Shown here one piece after another: positions 34,892 through 45,880 of a DNA stretch of 64,000 bases. The stretch is from Pogostemon cablin (lineage: Eukaryota; Streptophyta; Magnoliopsida; Lamiales; Lamiaceae): contig CM043002.1 in assembly GCA_023678885.1 (NCBI GenBank), positions 5,908,022 to 5,972,021 on the forward strand. The letters are read 5' to 3'. The notes under the pieces are model-generated. The model ran no database searches, was not told the DNA's origin, and worked only from the letters and a program-made list of their open reading frames with translations. Positions within the stretch are counted from its first letter, which is position 1. Every line of letters begins with the position of its first letter. A program made the translations under genes and the position numbers.

Positions 34892-36881
34892 TGTTTAGTG
34901 TGGAAATCTGCATGTTTTAGGGTCCGATTTAGCACCGTTTTATGAAATTTATATTCGTATTTTAGCAATAAATGGTTAATTTTCATATATTTAAGACATT
35001 GGTGTATTTGAGGTGTTATTTTGTATTTTTAAGTGGAAAACGAATCAAATGTGCATAGTTGGAATGAAGAGTGAATTTGTGAAAGAATGGTGAAAAACGC
35101 ATGTCCTCTTTGCATAATTTTTCTGTATCTTTTTGGAAGTCCAAACTAGCAAGTGATATATGATTGGAAAGCCACGGACGAGAAGGTCATTTTGGTTCAA
35201 GAAATACCTCAATCGGAGTTCAGATAAGGAAGTTATGATAAAAAAGGTGAAGTCGTGCAAGCTGTGCTGACCTTGTATGACTTGTGCCATTTTTTCACGA
35301 CTCATGCCATACTCAAATGGGCGACTTTTCGTGGGATCTTTATATGGATAGAAATTCAAGGAAGATAGAATAGTGTGAGCAAAAAATCACCTCAATCGGA
35401 GTTTAGATGAAGAAGTTATGAGTAAAACCATGAGGACGTGCAGGCAGCCGACGGGTGGCACAACCCATGCGGACGTGTGGCACAAGTGGGCCGTACGACC
35501 ATGTCATGATCGGCACGACTCGTGCCATGGCTGGCACGACCCGTGCCACTAGCAAGCTCAGATTTCATTTTTTCGGTCCGTTTGTGGTTTTTGATTTAAA
35601 AAAACCCCATTTTGAGGTGGAGTCTGAATTTTAGCATCCCTCAACTATAAAAGGAGCCCTTGGAGAGTTCCAGAAGAACCATTACTCTCCACCACGCTCT
35701 TTGGGCTACACAATCTTAAAAATATTCACCCATCACCTGCAGCCGTCCATCTCTACACTTCACCCGCCTTTCACCTATCACCCTCACACTCAAACACAGT
35801 GTTTGCTACTTAAGAAGAAGAATGGAGGAGAATCATCAAGACGGAAAGAGAAGACGAAGAAGGAAGATTATCAAGACGGAAAGAGAAGACGAAGAATTAT
35901 TCCAAACAAGGGTTTTTCTTCCTTCTTTAATTTCTTATTCTTAATTTATAGAATCATGGGTAAGTTTTATTCCATAGAGATGGTTGTTGTTTGTAACACC
36001 ATGAGCTAGTACTTTTCTAAATAGTTCTAGGGTTTGAAGGTTTGGATTTTTTGAATTGATGACCTAAACTAGGTTGGATTTTTGCAGTGTATTTATTCCT
36101 TTATTAATACTTTATATTAAGACTTATATTTTTGTCTTATATGGTCTGCCCTCATTCATGATATGTCATTGTCTTATGCATATTTATGCTTGTTGCTTGT
36201 GCCATAAATGAATTAATCTTGTCAACTTGTTATGGATAAAGGGTATCTAACCATATAACCTTTATTCATTAGAATAATTAATATTGGACACTTAATATAT
36301 CTATTAATTACCATTCTAGAGGACTTGGTTTCTTAGATTGTTAGGTGGAAGTTGAGATTTATTTTTTAAGTACCTATAAAACGAAGTCTAGTGCTCTATC
36401 CTTTAATGAAATTTTGCATGAAGTACCTAGAAACGGAGTAAGAAATATTCTTTTGCATCTGAGGGTTTGAACCAGATTTATGTGTTAAGTTTACTTTAAA
36501 AAAGAGATTTAACATATTTAAGTGATGCTTTCATAAAATCTGTAGGAATTCTAACTGATTGTCTAGTGATTTAATTTGACCAATTTAAACTGGATTTGCT
36601 AGAGCTATTTTGTCTTCTCTCTTGAAACACTTGTGATTGTTTGTGACTTTTATTTTATTTAGTATTTATTTTCTGCATAATTAGTTATTAATTTCCAAAC
36701 TCTTGTAAAGGTTATTTTATCTTCATTATTAGTGGTGCGTGTTATTTGGTGTGTATCTTATTTAACGCTAATCCCTTGAATTTGATATATTTACTTGGTC
36801 ACACGCTGAACTATAATTGATTCTCTACACTTGGGGATACACTTTTAGTGCACGCAAATCGGCAATCAAGTTTTTGCATCA
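34892..36881 (+). repeat. solo-type Athila LTR (LTR family C)
   Basis: The start TGTTTAGTGTGGAAATC and end TTTTTGCATCA match the termini of family A (TGAGAGTGGAAATTA...GCATCA). The first 400 bp align well with family A U3, sharing TTTGAGGTGTTATTTTGTAT-like text and CACCTCAATCGGAGTT-like words. The length of 1,990 bp equals that of family A. No internal region follows on either side. The 5-bp flanks (GTCAT, GGAAA) do not match, so it is not a clean solo LTR, or one boundary was later altered. Confidence 0.7.
35250..35653 (+). promoter_or_regulatory. LTR promoter: TATA box with upstream GGCACGAC/CGTGCC cluster
   Basis: A TATAAAAGG box lies at 35646. Upstream, 35250-35555, are repeated words of the type GGCACGAC, TCGTGCCA and GGCACAAC in both directions, including the palindrome GGCACGACTCGTGCC. 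It is at the same relative place as the TTCGACC cluster of family A and the TCGAGC cluster of family B. Confidence 0.5.
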
Positions 36882-36939
36882 GGAAAAGTATTGAAAAAGA
36901 AGAAGAAAGAGAAAGATACAAAAGTGCTTTTAATATGTA

Positions 36940-37740
36940 CTAGTAATATCCCCCGTGCGTTGCACGAATTTTTATAATATTACATAATTGATATAAAAAA
37001 TATATTTTAAAAAAAATTATAAGAGATACTATGATTTTATAATGTTACATAATTGATATAAAAAATATAGTTTAAAAAAATTAAAAGAGATACTATCACA
37101 AATCGAGTGTGGTATTTTTTATTTTTTGACGTGAAACTCTTTAGAATATCAAGTACTATTATTTTTTAGAAAATATATAGTGATACTCTTTCTAAAGAAG
37201 TAAGTCTTGTGTGATACTGTTTTATTATGGAAGTGAGGCATTAGATAGTATTAAGGAGTATTATTATTTTACGTATAATAAACAATTATATTAGTAATGA
37301 GTGGTTATGCAGGGCCTTTTAGTAAAAAAAATTAGGACCTTTGAATTGAATACCCAATATAGTAAAATGAGGACCTACAACATAACTAGCATTAAATAAC
37401 ATCTCATAGTAACACTTTAAATTTATTTAACACAAAATAGTAACACTTTTAAAATTATTATGATATGTAACATTTTTGTAACACTTTTTCTATAAGTAAC
37501 ATATATATGTAACACTTTTCTAATATGTAACATATGCATATAACACTTTTATATATATAACACATTTTACGCAGCACTTTTACAAATGTAACACTATAAT
37601 ATAACACTTATACATAAGTAATATTTTTAAGTAACACTTCTACATACATAAATTATTTATATAACATTTGAAAATATTTTTTCTAATACTAAGATGAATA
37701 CTAATTAGAACGTTATTAATATTATATATATATATATACT
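36940..37740 (-). mobile_element. Helitron 3' end (minus strand) with likely body
   Basis: On the minus strand the sequence ends in a hairpin (CGTGC-AAC-GCACG) followed by GGGGATATTACTAG, with T as the next base: the canonical Helitron terminus. It resembles the 3' end proposed at 12547-12576. The body to the right contains a 64-bp direct duplication (36970-37092) and a GTAACACTTTT array. The 5' end is not clear; the Tat coding fragment begins about 37780. Confidence 0.6.
37400..37680. repeat. degenerate GTAACACTTTT array
   Basis: At least a dozen copies of GTAACACTTTT or TAACATTT-like words occur at irregular intervals of 15-30 bp. It is non-coding, inside the presumed Helitron. Confidence 0.75.
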
Positions 37741-37779
37741 ATCCATATTTAAAAATGGGAGAGTTTCTCAAAGAAAAAA

Positions 37780-39340
37780 CCCAAAAGGTTCAAGACAATG
37801 CCGCCATCAACGAATCACTGAGTACAACTTGTGCCATTGCCAGCTCTACCAACTAAAAGAACACTTACCAATTCTAATGGAGGTAGACCAGCCAGCTCTA
37901 CCATAAAATGTTGAAGAAAATGCTTTAGAACTTGTGGAGAATGAGCCTGATCACCAACTTAATGAGCCACAGTTGAGAGCTGACGGAAGGGAACCAGTGC
38001 CGAAAATCAGAGAAAAGAAACGAGCGGAACCTGTTGAAGAACCAACGTCATACAACTCAACCCGAACAATCCTGAAATCAAACTCAGCATTGGATCCGAG
38101 CTGCCGGAGCCTTTCTGAGCAACACTTATCGAGTTCCTCAAGTCCAACCTTAATGTCTTGCTTGGAACCCATCAGATATGCTAGGAATTGACCCCAAGCA
38201 TGCATGTCACCGACTACAAGTAGATCCCAAGATCGAGCCAATCCAATAGAAAGGCAGAAGTTTAGCCCCGAAAAAATCTATGCGCTTGATGGTGAGTTCA
38301 GAAAGTTATTGGCCAACAACTTGGTAAGAGAGGCTATATATCTCTCATGGGTAGCCAACCCAGTTCTAGTCCAGAAGCCCAACGATAACTGGCGATTGTG
38401 TATAGAATTCAATGATCTAAATAGTGCTTGTCCCAAAGAGTTTTTCTCTGCCGTACATACTAGCTAGTTGATTCCACCGCGGGGCACAAGCTCATGAGCT
38501 TCATAGATGCATACGCCGGTTATCACCAAATCCCTATGCACCAAGATGATGTAGAGAAAACTGCATTCTACAGTGAGCATGGTCTCTACTATTGGGTGAT
38601 GATGCCATTTGGACTCAAGAATCCTGGAGCAACTTACCAGCGGTTGGTCAACAAGATGTTCGCAACTTAGCTCGAAAGAACCATAGAGGTGTATGTGGAT
38701 GACGTGATTGTAAAAAGCCTAAAAATGACATATCACATTAAAGACCTTAATGAAATTTTGAGATTCTGTGGTACAATAGAATGAAGCTGAATCCAAAGAA
38801 ATGCATTTTTGGAGTAGGGTCTTGAAATTTCTAAGCTACATGGTTTGCCATAGAGGAATTGAGGCTAACCCAGGAAAACTTAGGGCTATCATTGACATGT
38901 AACCACGGCTTCATAGAAAAGAAGTGCAGAAGCTCACTGGAAGACTTGCTTTCCTGAGCAGGTTTATCTCCCGAGCTACGAACAAAAGTAAACCATTCTT
39001 TGATGCCATTCAGAAGGACAAGTTCGAGTGGACTCCCGTCAGCAAAGATGCATTTGAAAAAATCAAGGACCACCTTTCTATTCTTCTAATCTTGTTAATA
39101 CACAGCCAGGTGAAAAGCTCAACTTATACCTAGCCACCACCAACATAGCCATCAACTCTGTGCTGGTTCGAATTAAAGAGGTGCCCAAAAGCCAGTCTAC
39201 TTTGTCAGCCAAGTACTACATGAAGTCGAGCTATGGTACCCCGCTATGGAAAAATTGGCCTATGCTTTAGTCATGAGTGCGAGAACACTAAGGCCATACT
39301 TCTTTGAGCATACCATTGAAGTTCATTTTTACTAAATAAT
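37780..39340 (+). pseudogene. Tat-type Ty3/gypsy polymerase fragment (reverse transcriptase to RNase H)
   Basis: The linker LNPNNPEIKLSIGSELPE leads into AIYLSWVANPVLVQKPNDNW, then RLCIEFNDLNSACPKE, FGLKNPGATYQRLVNK, the catalytic YVDD box at 38692-38703, RGIEANPGKLRAIIDM and KLTGRLAFLSRFISRATNKS. The RNase H beginning follows (PVYFVSQVLHEVELWYPAME, KLAYALVMSARTLRPYFFEH), and the sequence breaks off at about 39336. The order and words are those of the Tat lineage. Several frame changes and stops (for example 38185, 38466, 38670) inactivate it. Integrase is missing on this strand; a separate integrase end lies in reverse at 40.9-41.6 kb. Confidence 0.88.
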
Positions 39341-39344
39341 TTGT

Positions 39345-39368
39345 TGATAGCTCAGCCTATGTGCAAAT

Positions 39369-39414
<46 letters not shown>

Positions 39415-39714
39415 CTTTAAAATCTTAATGTGTGGCAAGTTGAATGAAGTAGTCCGAGTAGGTAATATATTTTATGAAATAGTATACATTTAGGAAGTAA
39501 AGATTCCTAGTGCAAATTAAATAGTTAGTTTTGTAGCCCAGTTCGAGTGAGTTTGTAGCTCGGCATTTATATTTATTTATTTATTCATTATCATTATAGC
39601 TCAGCCTATGTGCAAATGGACATAATCATCATTACCTCAACCCGTGGGCTTTAAGAATTTGAATCGCGGCACTGTGAGCCGTCATTTTCCAGCTCCGGCT
39701 TCCTGACTTAATTA
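39345..39714. repeat. flanking duplication and TA microsatellite
   Basis: TAGCTCAGCCTATGTGCAAA plus TGGACATA occurs at about 39348 and 39597, 250 bp apart. A (TA)n tract lies at about 39372-39411. No gene is present. Confidence 0.8.
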
Positions 39715-40641
39715 CGGCTAGATTGGTGTGATTGAATAGAATAACAAGAGAAGAGAATGAACTTATGAATGGAATAATAATGAGAATTGAATGATTAAAA
39801 TTATTTTTATAATGATTGGTATCGTTCAACAATAACTCAAGTAATAGAATTTGTATTCCTTAATAATTTCAATCTTATTAATATTATTTTTATAATATTA
39901 CATTTAAATTTAATTTATATAAAATTTCAAATTAATTAAAATTTTAATGAAGATTTTATATATTTTAATAATTATAAAAAAATATTAAATTAAAATAAAA
40001 TAAAATATTAATATTTTTAAAATATAAATAAAATTTAAAATACAAATAAAAAATTTATATATATTAAAAAAATTTACCATTAATAATATTAATTTTTTAT
40101 ATATAATTTACTAATTTTTTTATTTTGAATAAATATTAAAATAATTAAATACATTTATATTTAAAAATTTTAAGAATTTAATTTAATTATATATTTTTTA
40201 CCGATTTGAGTATATAAAAATATTTAAATTTTTTATTTAGATTTTAAATGATTTATTGTTTTATTTTTTATTAAATTAAATAATTTAATACAAATTATTT
40301 TAATAAATATTACATGTTAAATAGAAAAATAGAAACATATTTATAATTATATAAATAAATGTTGTATAAATTAAAAGAATATTATTTATAATTATAATTA
40401 TATATATGTGTGTGTATGTGAGAGAGAGAGAAAGAGTGAGGGTGGGGTAGGGGGAATGAGGGAATGGAATGGGTTATACCATGGGGGATGGGAGGAATGT
40501 TCATTTCCCATATGTAAGGGAATGCACATTCCTTTGGAATCGTGATTTCTATTACTAAAAACATACCAATCGCAGGAATGAAAATAGAATTAGGAATGTC
40601 GAATTCCATTCTCACTTCATTCCATCGTACCAATCACGCCC
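39715..40641. mobile_element. PIF/Harbinger-like MITE, 927 bp
   Basis: The ends read CGGCTAGATTGGTGTGATTG (left) and GGGCGTGATTGGTACGATGG (right, reversed). Both are followed by GAATGA-type words, with TTA at 39712-39714 and 40642-40644 as target duplication. The middle is extremely AT-rich and non-coding. A TTA target and GGGC...GATTGGT end fit Harbinger-type elements. Confidence 0.75.
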
Positions 40642-40644
40642 TTA

Positions 40645-40930
40645 GTTGTTCAGCTCATGGGCTGTGAGACACCCGGAACATTGATTCCGTAGATTGGTGC
40701 ATTGTGAGCTCATGGTCTCGGCACCTTGGTGAGCTTGTGAGCTCATTCTCTTTTAGAGCTATTGAGCCCATAATTATTTTAAATTTGTGGGCTCGTCATC
40801 TCATTAAGCTCGTGAGCTTAGCATTTATTTTGGACTTGCTATGCATCGTTGAGAGCTCGTGAGCTATACGCATAGAGCTCTAATTTATATTTTTTTTGAA
40901 ATATACATAATAAACCTACGAATTTTTATT
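40645..40930. repeat. GAGCTCGTGAGCT word cluster
   Basis: More than ten AGCTC/GAGCT words in both directions, for example GAGCTTGTGAGCTC and GAGCTCGTGAGCTA. The cluster lies downstream (minus strand) of the Tat integrase end. No TATA box is obvious beside it. Confidence 0.7.
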
Positions 40931-41660
40931 GAAAATATTTTTTGAGGTTTTGTACATTCCACAGGTGACGGAATATTTTTTACTCTAGATCATCCAGCTC
41001 ATAAGCACCATTGTCTAACCTTCTATTTATTTTTAATGGCCCTTCCCACGTCTGGCCAAAAACTCCTACCCCGGGTTGCAATATTTTTCGGAGAACTAAT
41101 TCTCATTGTTCAAACCTTCTGAGCTTAACACGGGAGTTGTAATATCTTGTGGCTCGTTGCTTGTAAGTAGCATTCCTCATATCAACCCGCAACCTTTTCT
41201 CTTCCAACAAATCAAGTGAGTTCCTTAGGGCAGGCTCATTGAGTACCTCATAGTAGCTTTCCACTCGGTAGCTTGACTTCCTAATTTCTACTGGAATTAT
41301 TGCTTCCGCACTGTACGATATTGAGAAAGGAGTCTTACCGGTGGATGATCTAGAGGTAGTTCTGTATGACCAAAGTACTTCGAGGAGCTCTTCAGCCTAC
41401 TCCCTTTAAGTCCTTTGAGACGGTCTTTCAACGTACGCTTGATTATTTTATTTTACAGCTTCTACTTGACCGTTAAATTGAGGATGGTATGGTATGCTGA
41501 AGGGGTTTTTTTTATCTTGAGGTCAGCACAAAACTTAATGAATTTTTTTCCTTCGAATTATTTTTCGTTATCGGTGACTAAAGCGTGAGGTATGCCGAAT
41601 CAAGGCGGCGAAGGACTTGCTTATAACCCGTCGACTACTACCATTGTCACGACTCGTCAA
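40930..41660 (-). pseudogene. Tat-type Ty3/gypsy integrase, C-terminal part
   Basis: On the minus strand the translation shows IPYHPQFNGQVEAVK (end of the catalytic core), ELLEVLWSYRTTSRSSTGKT, PFSISYSAEAIIPVE and ALRNSLDLLEEKRLRVDMRN. GVGVFGQTWEGPLKI and GAYELDDLE then PRHLWN-like follow: the C-terminal DNA-binding domain and end of pol. Frame changes and stops are present. It is in opposite orientation to the polymerase fragment at 37.8-39.3 kb. It is probably the 3' part of the minus-strand Tat element whose primer site is at 49.77 kb. Confidence 0.85.
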
Positions 41661-41899
41661 TCGCAATCATAAAATTCATGACCCATACGGCCACTACCAT
41701 AAGAGAAGAAATAAGCATACTTCATATGAAAACCAACAATAACATCCAACCATTTTCAAACATTTTACCCACCTTTGCTCTCTTAAAATATCGTGTTACA
41801 ATTTGAGTGGAAGAGTGATCCGACGTCCTGTTCACCATCACTTCCCCTAGCACAAATAGTTTATTTAAAAACTTTTACTGATATATTTGTGTATATATA

Positions 41900-42240
41900 A
41901 GTAGGAAAGAAAAAAAAATAATTTTATCATTTTATGATAAGATCAGAGTCTCGGTCTTCCTTTATTATATTAGTAGTAGTATAATAGTAATAGTAATTAT
42001 AATAAAAATTTGTATTTTCATTTTATGACCTTCCTTTTGAATCATAAAATGATAACAATATTATTAACAATAGTATGATAAAAATAGTACAAGAGTAATA
42101 ATAATATTAGTGTAAATTTGTATTATCATTTTATGATTAGGTCAGAGGTCTGGCCTTCCTTTTAAATCATAAAATGATAACAATATTAATAATAATAGTA
42201 TGATAAAAATAGTACAAGAATAATAATAATGTTAGTAGTA
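41900..42240. repeat. tandem repeat, unit about 120 bp, nearly three copies
   Basis: Units share CATTTTATGATTAGGTCAGA-like starts, TGGCCTTCCTTTT and AATAGTATGATAAAAATAG. AT-rich and non-coding. Confidence 0.85.
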
Positions 42241-42288
42241 ACTTAAAAGGAAATCATTGATGGAAGAAGAAAAACTCGCAAATATGTA

Positions 42289-42291
42289 AAC

Positions 42292-42369
<78 letters not shown>
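42289..42369. repeat. TA microsatellite, about 80 bp
   Basis: Uninterrupted TA dinucleotides. Another TA-rich tract follows at 42857-42940. Confidence 0.98.
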
Positions 42370-42371
<2 letters not shown>

Positions 42372-42552
42372 CTTTTACTGCAAAAAGAGGGGTGATTGCT
42401 GTAAGCCAAATACTAGGCTATTTATAGAAGTTTTTCACTTAGTTAAAATTCCACTGCGTGTGGAAAATTTATGCATGGCCATTTATTACCTTTCCTCTCT
42501 TTTTTTATTTTTTTATTATTAGAAGACCTGAAAAAATAGGTTTGGAAATTTA

Positions 42553-42807
42553 CTCCCTCCATCCCGTTTCAAATTTTACATTTGCTTTTCTCACGTAGAT
42601 TAAGAAATATAATATTTTAACGTATGCTGAGGTGAGAGAAATAATAATTTAATTTAAAGTGGGTAGGTGTATTAGTGTGTTGTGTGGGTGCATAGAGAGA
42701 GAAATAATTAATTTGTGTAGGTCCCATTTACCAAAAAGAATAACGTAAAGATTAAAATGGGACGCGCAAAATAGAAATATGTAAAGATTGAAATGGTATG
42801 GAGGGAA
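42553..42807. mobile_element. Stowaway-type MITE, copy 4
   Basis: The ends are CTCCCTCCATCCC and a decayed GGTATGGAGGGAA, flanked by TA, 255 bp. Same subfamily as 13534-13788. Confidence 0.92.
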
Positions 42808-42849
42808 TATATATTAGGTACCTATACCTATTTCATTTATTATTATTAC

Positions 42850-42885
<36 letters not shown>

Positions 42886-43919
42886 ATAATAATAATTATA
42901 TATAATAATAATAATTATATATATATATAAAATATTATCTCAAATGGTTAGTATTTTACTATTCTCAATATAAATTTAAAATATTATTCTTTTTATTTTA
43001 TTGGTGTTAGGAGTGCGGTTGAACTTGAATGTCTCCGTCACTTCTTCCTGTAAATTTTTAGAAGCAAAATAAATTATATTAGTAACATTACGAAAATAGT
43101 GTAAAAATAATTATAAACGTTTGAGGTATTACAAAAGTCATCTACATGAGATGTTTTTGCTTTTATCTTTCCCGGTTTGGCATCTGCATGTACAATGCTT
43201 TTGTTTTCACTTCACCTAAATATATTTTCTCTCTCTACTTCTCTTTGAGTGTTGTAATCCTCTTCTCATTGATTTGAGATTTCATCCATGATCTAAACAA
43301 CTGAGTTATTTCCTCCAATTTTTGTTGAAATCAAAACGTCAACCCCCAAAGTGTAAACACGGGCTCCGAATTTTTTATTTTCTTTCCATCCTGCAAAACT
43401 GAGTTAATTGTAATAAATTTAACAAAATTTCAACTTACTTGATTTGAAAAAGATCATGCCGATCTAATCCTATTTGTTTTTAACCATTCCCATTGAGTAT
43501 TTGAGCTATACGCTCTAACCAACCCAGTTATCTCTCCTCATATAGAGACAATTCACATTGTGAGCCCCCGAGCTACATGATTATTCATATTGCGAGCCCC
43601 CGAGCTATATTTGCATGCCATGCCTTGCCTTTTCACTAATTCTTATGCAAATGACGATGTTAATGATGATGCATATGATAATGTTGCAAATGATGATGAT
43701 ATGATGATGCTTATGATGCGATGATTAGCATGTTTTTGAGTCGTGACTCATTTCTCCATTGGCATTTGGCCTTTTTTCGAGTAGTAACTCGCCTTTCTTT
43801 ATATGGATTGAGGATAACATACCATATCCTCATGCCCGCCTTTTTTTTAAGACCGATATACAACCTCATATTCCCTTTTCTACTTAGAGTTGATATCCGA
43901 TAACAGATTTTCCATACAT

Positions 43920-44660
43920 TCCGACACAGTAATTAGTTCTACATGAATTTCGATACCATAATTTTTCACAAATTTTGATAAACTCCGATACCATATTATT
44001 CCATAAATTTCGACACCATAGTTTTCCTTTTCCTTCCAACATTAGATTTCCCATCCATAAAATTTTCCTTCCAAAATAAGATTTTCCATCCAAAAGATTT
44101 ACTGATACCATAATTTTTCATAGAATTCCGATATCTTGATTTCCTTAAATTCCAATACCGTAATTTTAATAAATTTCCCTACCAAAATTTTCATAAAATT
44201 CGATACCAATACCGTGATTTTTTATAAATTTCGGATAACTTGATTTCTGTAATTCCAATATCATTATTTTCATAAACCCCAATACCGTAATTTTCCACAA
44301 ATTCGGATACCATAATTTTCCATAAATTCAAATACCATAATTTTCCATAAAATCCGATACTGATATCATAATTTTCCATAAATTCCGATAAACATGATTT
44401 TCATAAATTCAAAAATCATTATTTTCATAAACCCTGATACCGTAATTTTCCATAAATTCTGATATCGTAATTTCCACAAATTACAACACCATAGTTTTTC
44501 ATGAATACCGATACCATAGTTTTCCACAAATCCAATATCATTATTTTCATGAACCCCGATACTGTAATTTTTTATAAAATCCGATCATACGATTTTCCAC
44601 CGTACACCCTGATAAATTTTAATACCGTAAGTTTCCATCCATTAAATTTTCCTTCCGCCA
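43920..44660. repeat. degenerate minisatellite CCGATACCATAATTTTCC-type
   Basis: About 20 loosely similar units of 25-40 bp contain GATACCATAATTTTCCATAA. No reading frame of note; inside the non-coding part of the Tat-like element. Confidence 0.85.
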
Positions 44661-45399
44661 TAAGATTTTCCATCCAAAAAATTTTCCTCCCGACATTAGA
44701 TTTCTCATCCATAAGATATTTATTTTTAACGCTCTAATCAACTGAGCTACCTTAACCGAGTTTAGGTCATCATGCTCTAACCCACCGAGCTATATCACTC
44801 AATTTTTCCTTTTGAAAGCTAAAACTTTTCATAAAATTGAACCTCGATTTTTGTTGTCTTAGTTCTTCTTGACTGCCGACTACAAGTTAAGAAAACCAAC
44901 TCATTCTTCATTGAAGAATAATTTCGATTGATTTTCTTTGGAGTTGAGGCTGATCGCATCTTCCATTCTTGATAGTTAATACTGGAGTCTTCATTTCTTT
45001 TCCATTGTTTACACGCTAACCAATTGCGTCACCATTTTCTTGGATTGGAATGGAGGAATTGGATTTCCATTTTCTTTATTCGAATCTAATTTTCCTGTTC
45101 CCGACTTCTCTATTCTGTTGAGACTTTGATTTATCTTCCCATCGAATCATTCTCTTATGATGAACATATTTTTTCTTTCTTACTCATGCATATTCCGACT
45201 TGTGCATTTTTATTCCACGCACTAACCTACCGAGCTATAATTTTTTTCCATTGAAGGCTGAGGTTTTCATAAAACTTTAAAGTGGATAAGATTTGGAGTC
45301 TGATCTTTTTCCTTGTTAATTTTTAAATCTCTTCAATGGATAAGGTCGTATTTCCCTTTGATTCCCTTTCAATCCACGTTCTAACCATCTGAGCTAGCT

Positions 45400-45880
45400 G
45401 ATTTTTTGTTGAAGATTACGTGACCTCCTTTAACCCGAGGTAAGATGGCAGAACATCCGACCACCGATGGATGGATGGATAAAGTTGGGTTTTTTTCCAC
45501 CGATGGATAGACGGATGGATGAGGTTGGATTTTCCTTTCCAGTGATGTACAGATGGATGGATGAGTTGGATTTCCCTTTTAATCCACGCTCTAATCAACT
45601 GAGCTGGCTGATTTCTTCTTGAAGATAATGTGACCTCCTGATGGATGGATGAGGTTGGTTTTCCTTTCCACCGATGGATAGACGGATAGATGAGGTTAGA
45701 TTTCCATTTCAATTCTAACTAACTGAGCTAGCTGATTTCTTCATGAAGATAACGTGACCTCCTGATGGATGGATGAGGTTTGGTTTCCTTTCAATTTATA
45801 GATAAACGGATAGATGAGGTTAGATTTTCATTTCAATCCACGCTCTAACCGACGACTGAGCTAGCTGATTTCTTCTTGAA
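45400..45880. repeat. tandem repeat with GATGGATGGATGAGGTTGG and D-arm-like motif
   Basis: Four units of about 115-175 bp share CTGATTTCTTCTTGAAGATA, GATGGATGGATGAGGTTGG, GATGGATAGACGGAT and the D-arm-like word. The motif is thus part of the repeat unit here. Confidence 0.85.

Noticed and set aside
34892..36881. Clean solo LTR with target duplication
   Set aside because: GTCAT and GGAAA do not match, so only a solo-type LTR is claimed.
43920..44660. CRISPR-like array
   Set aside because: Units vary in length and sequence, there are no unique spacers of constant size, and the genome is plant nuclear. It is a degenerate minisatellite.
45416..45712. A 98-residue minus-strand protein with SIHRWKG repeats
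   Set aside because: It is the translation of the GATGGATGG tandem repeat.
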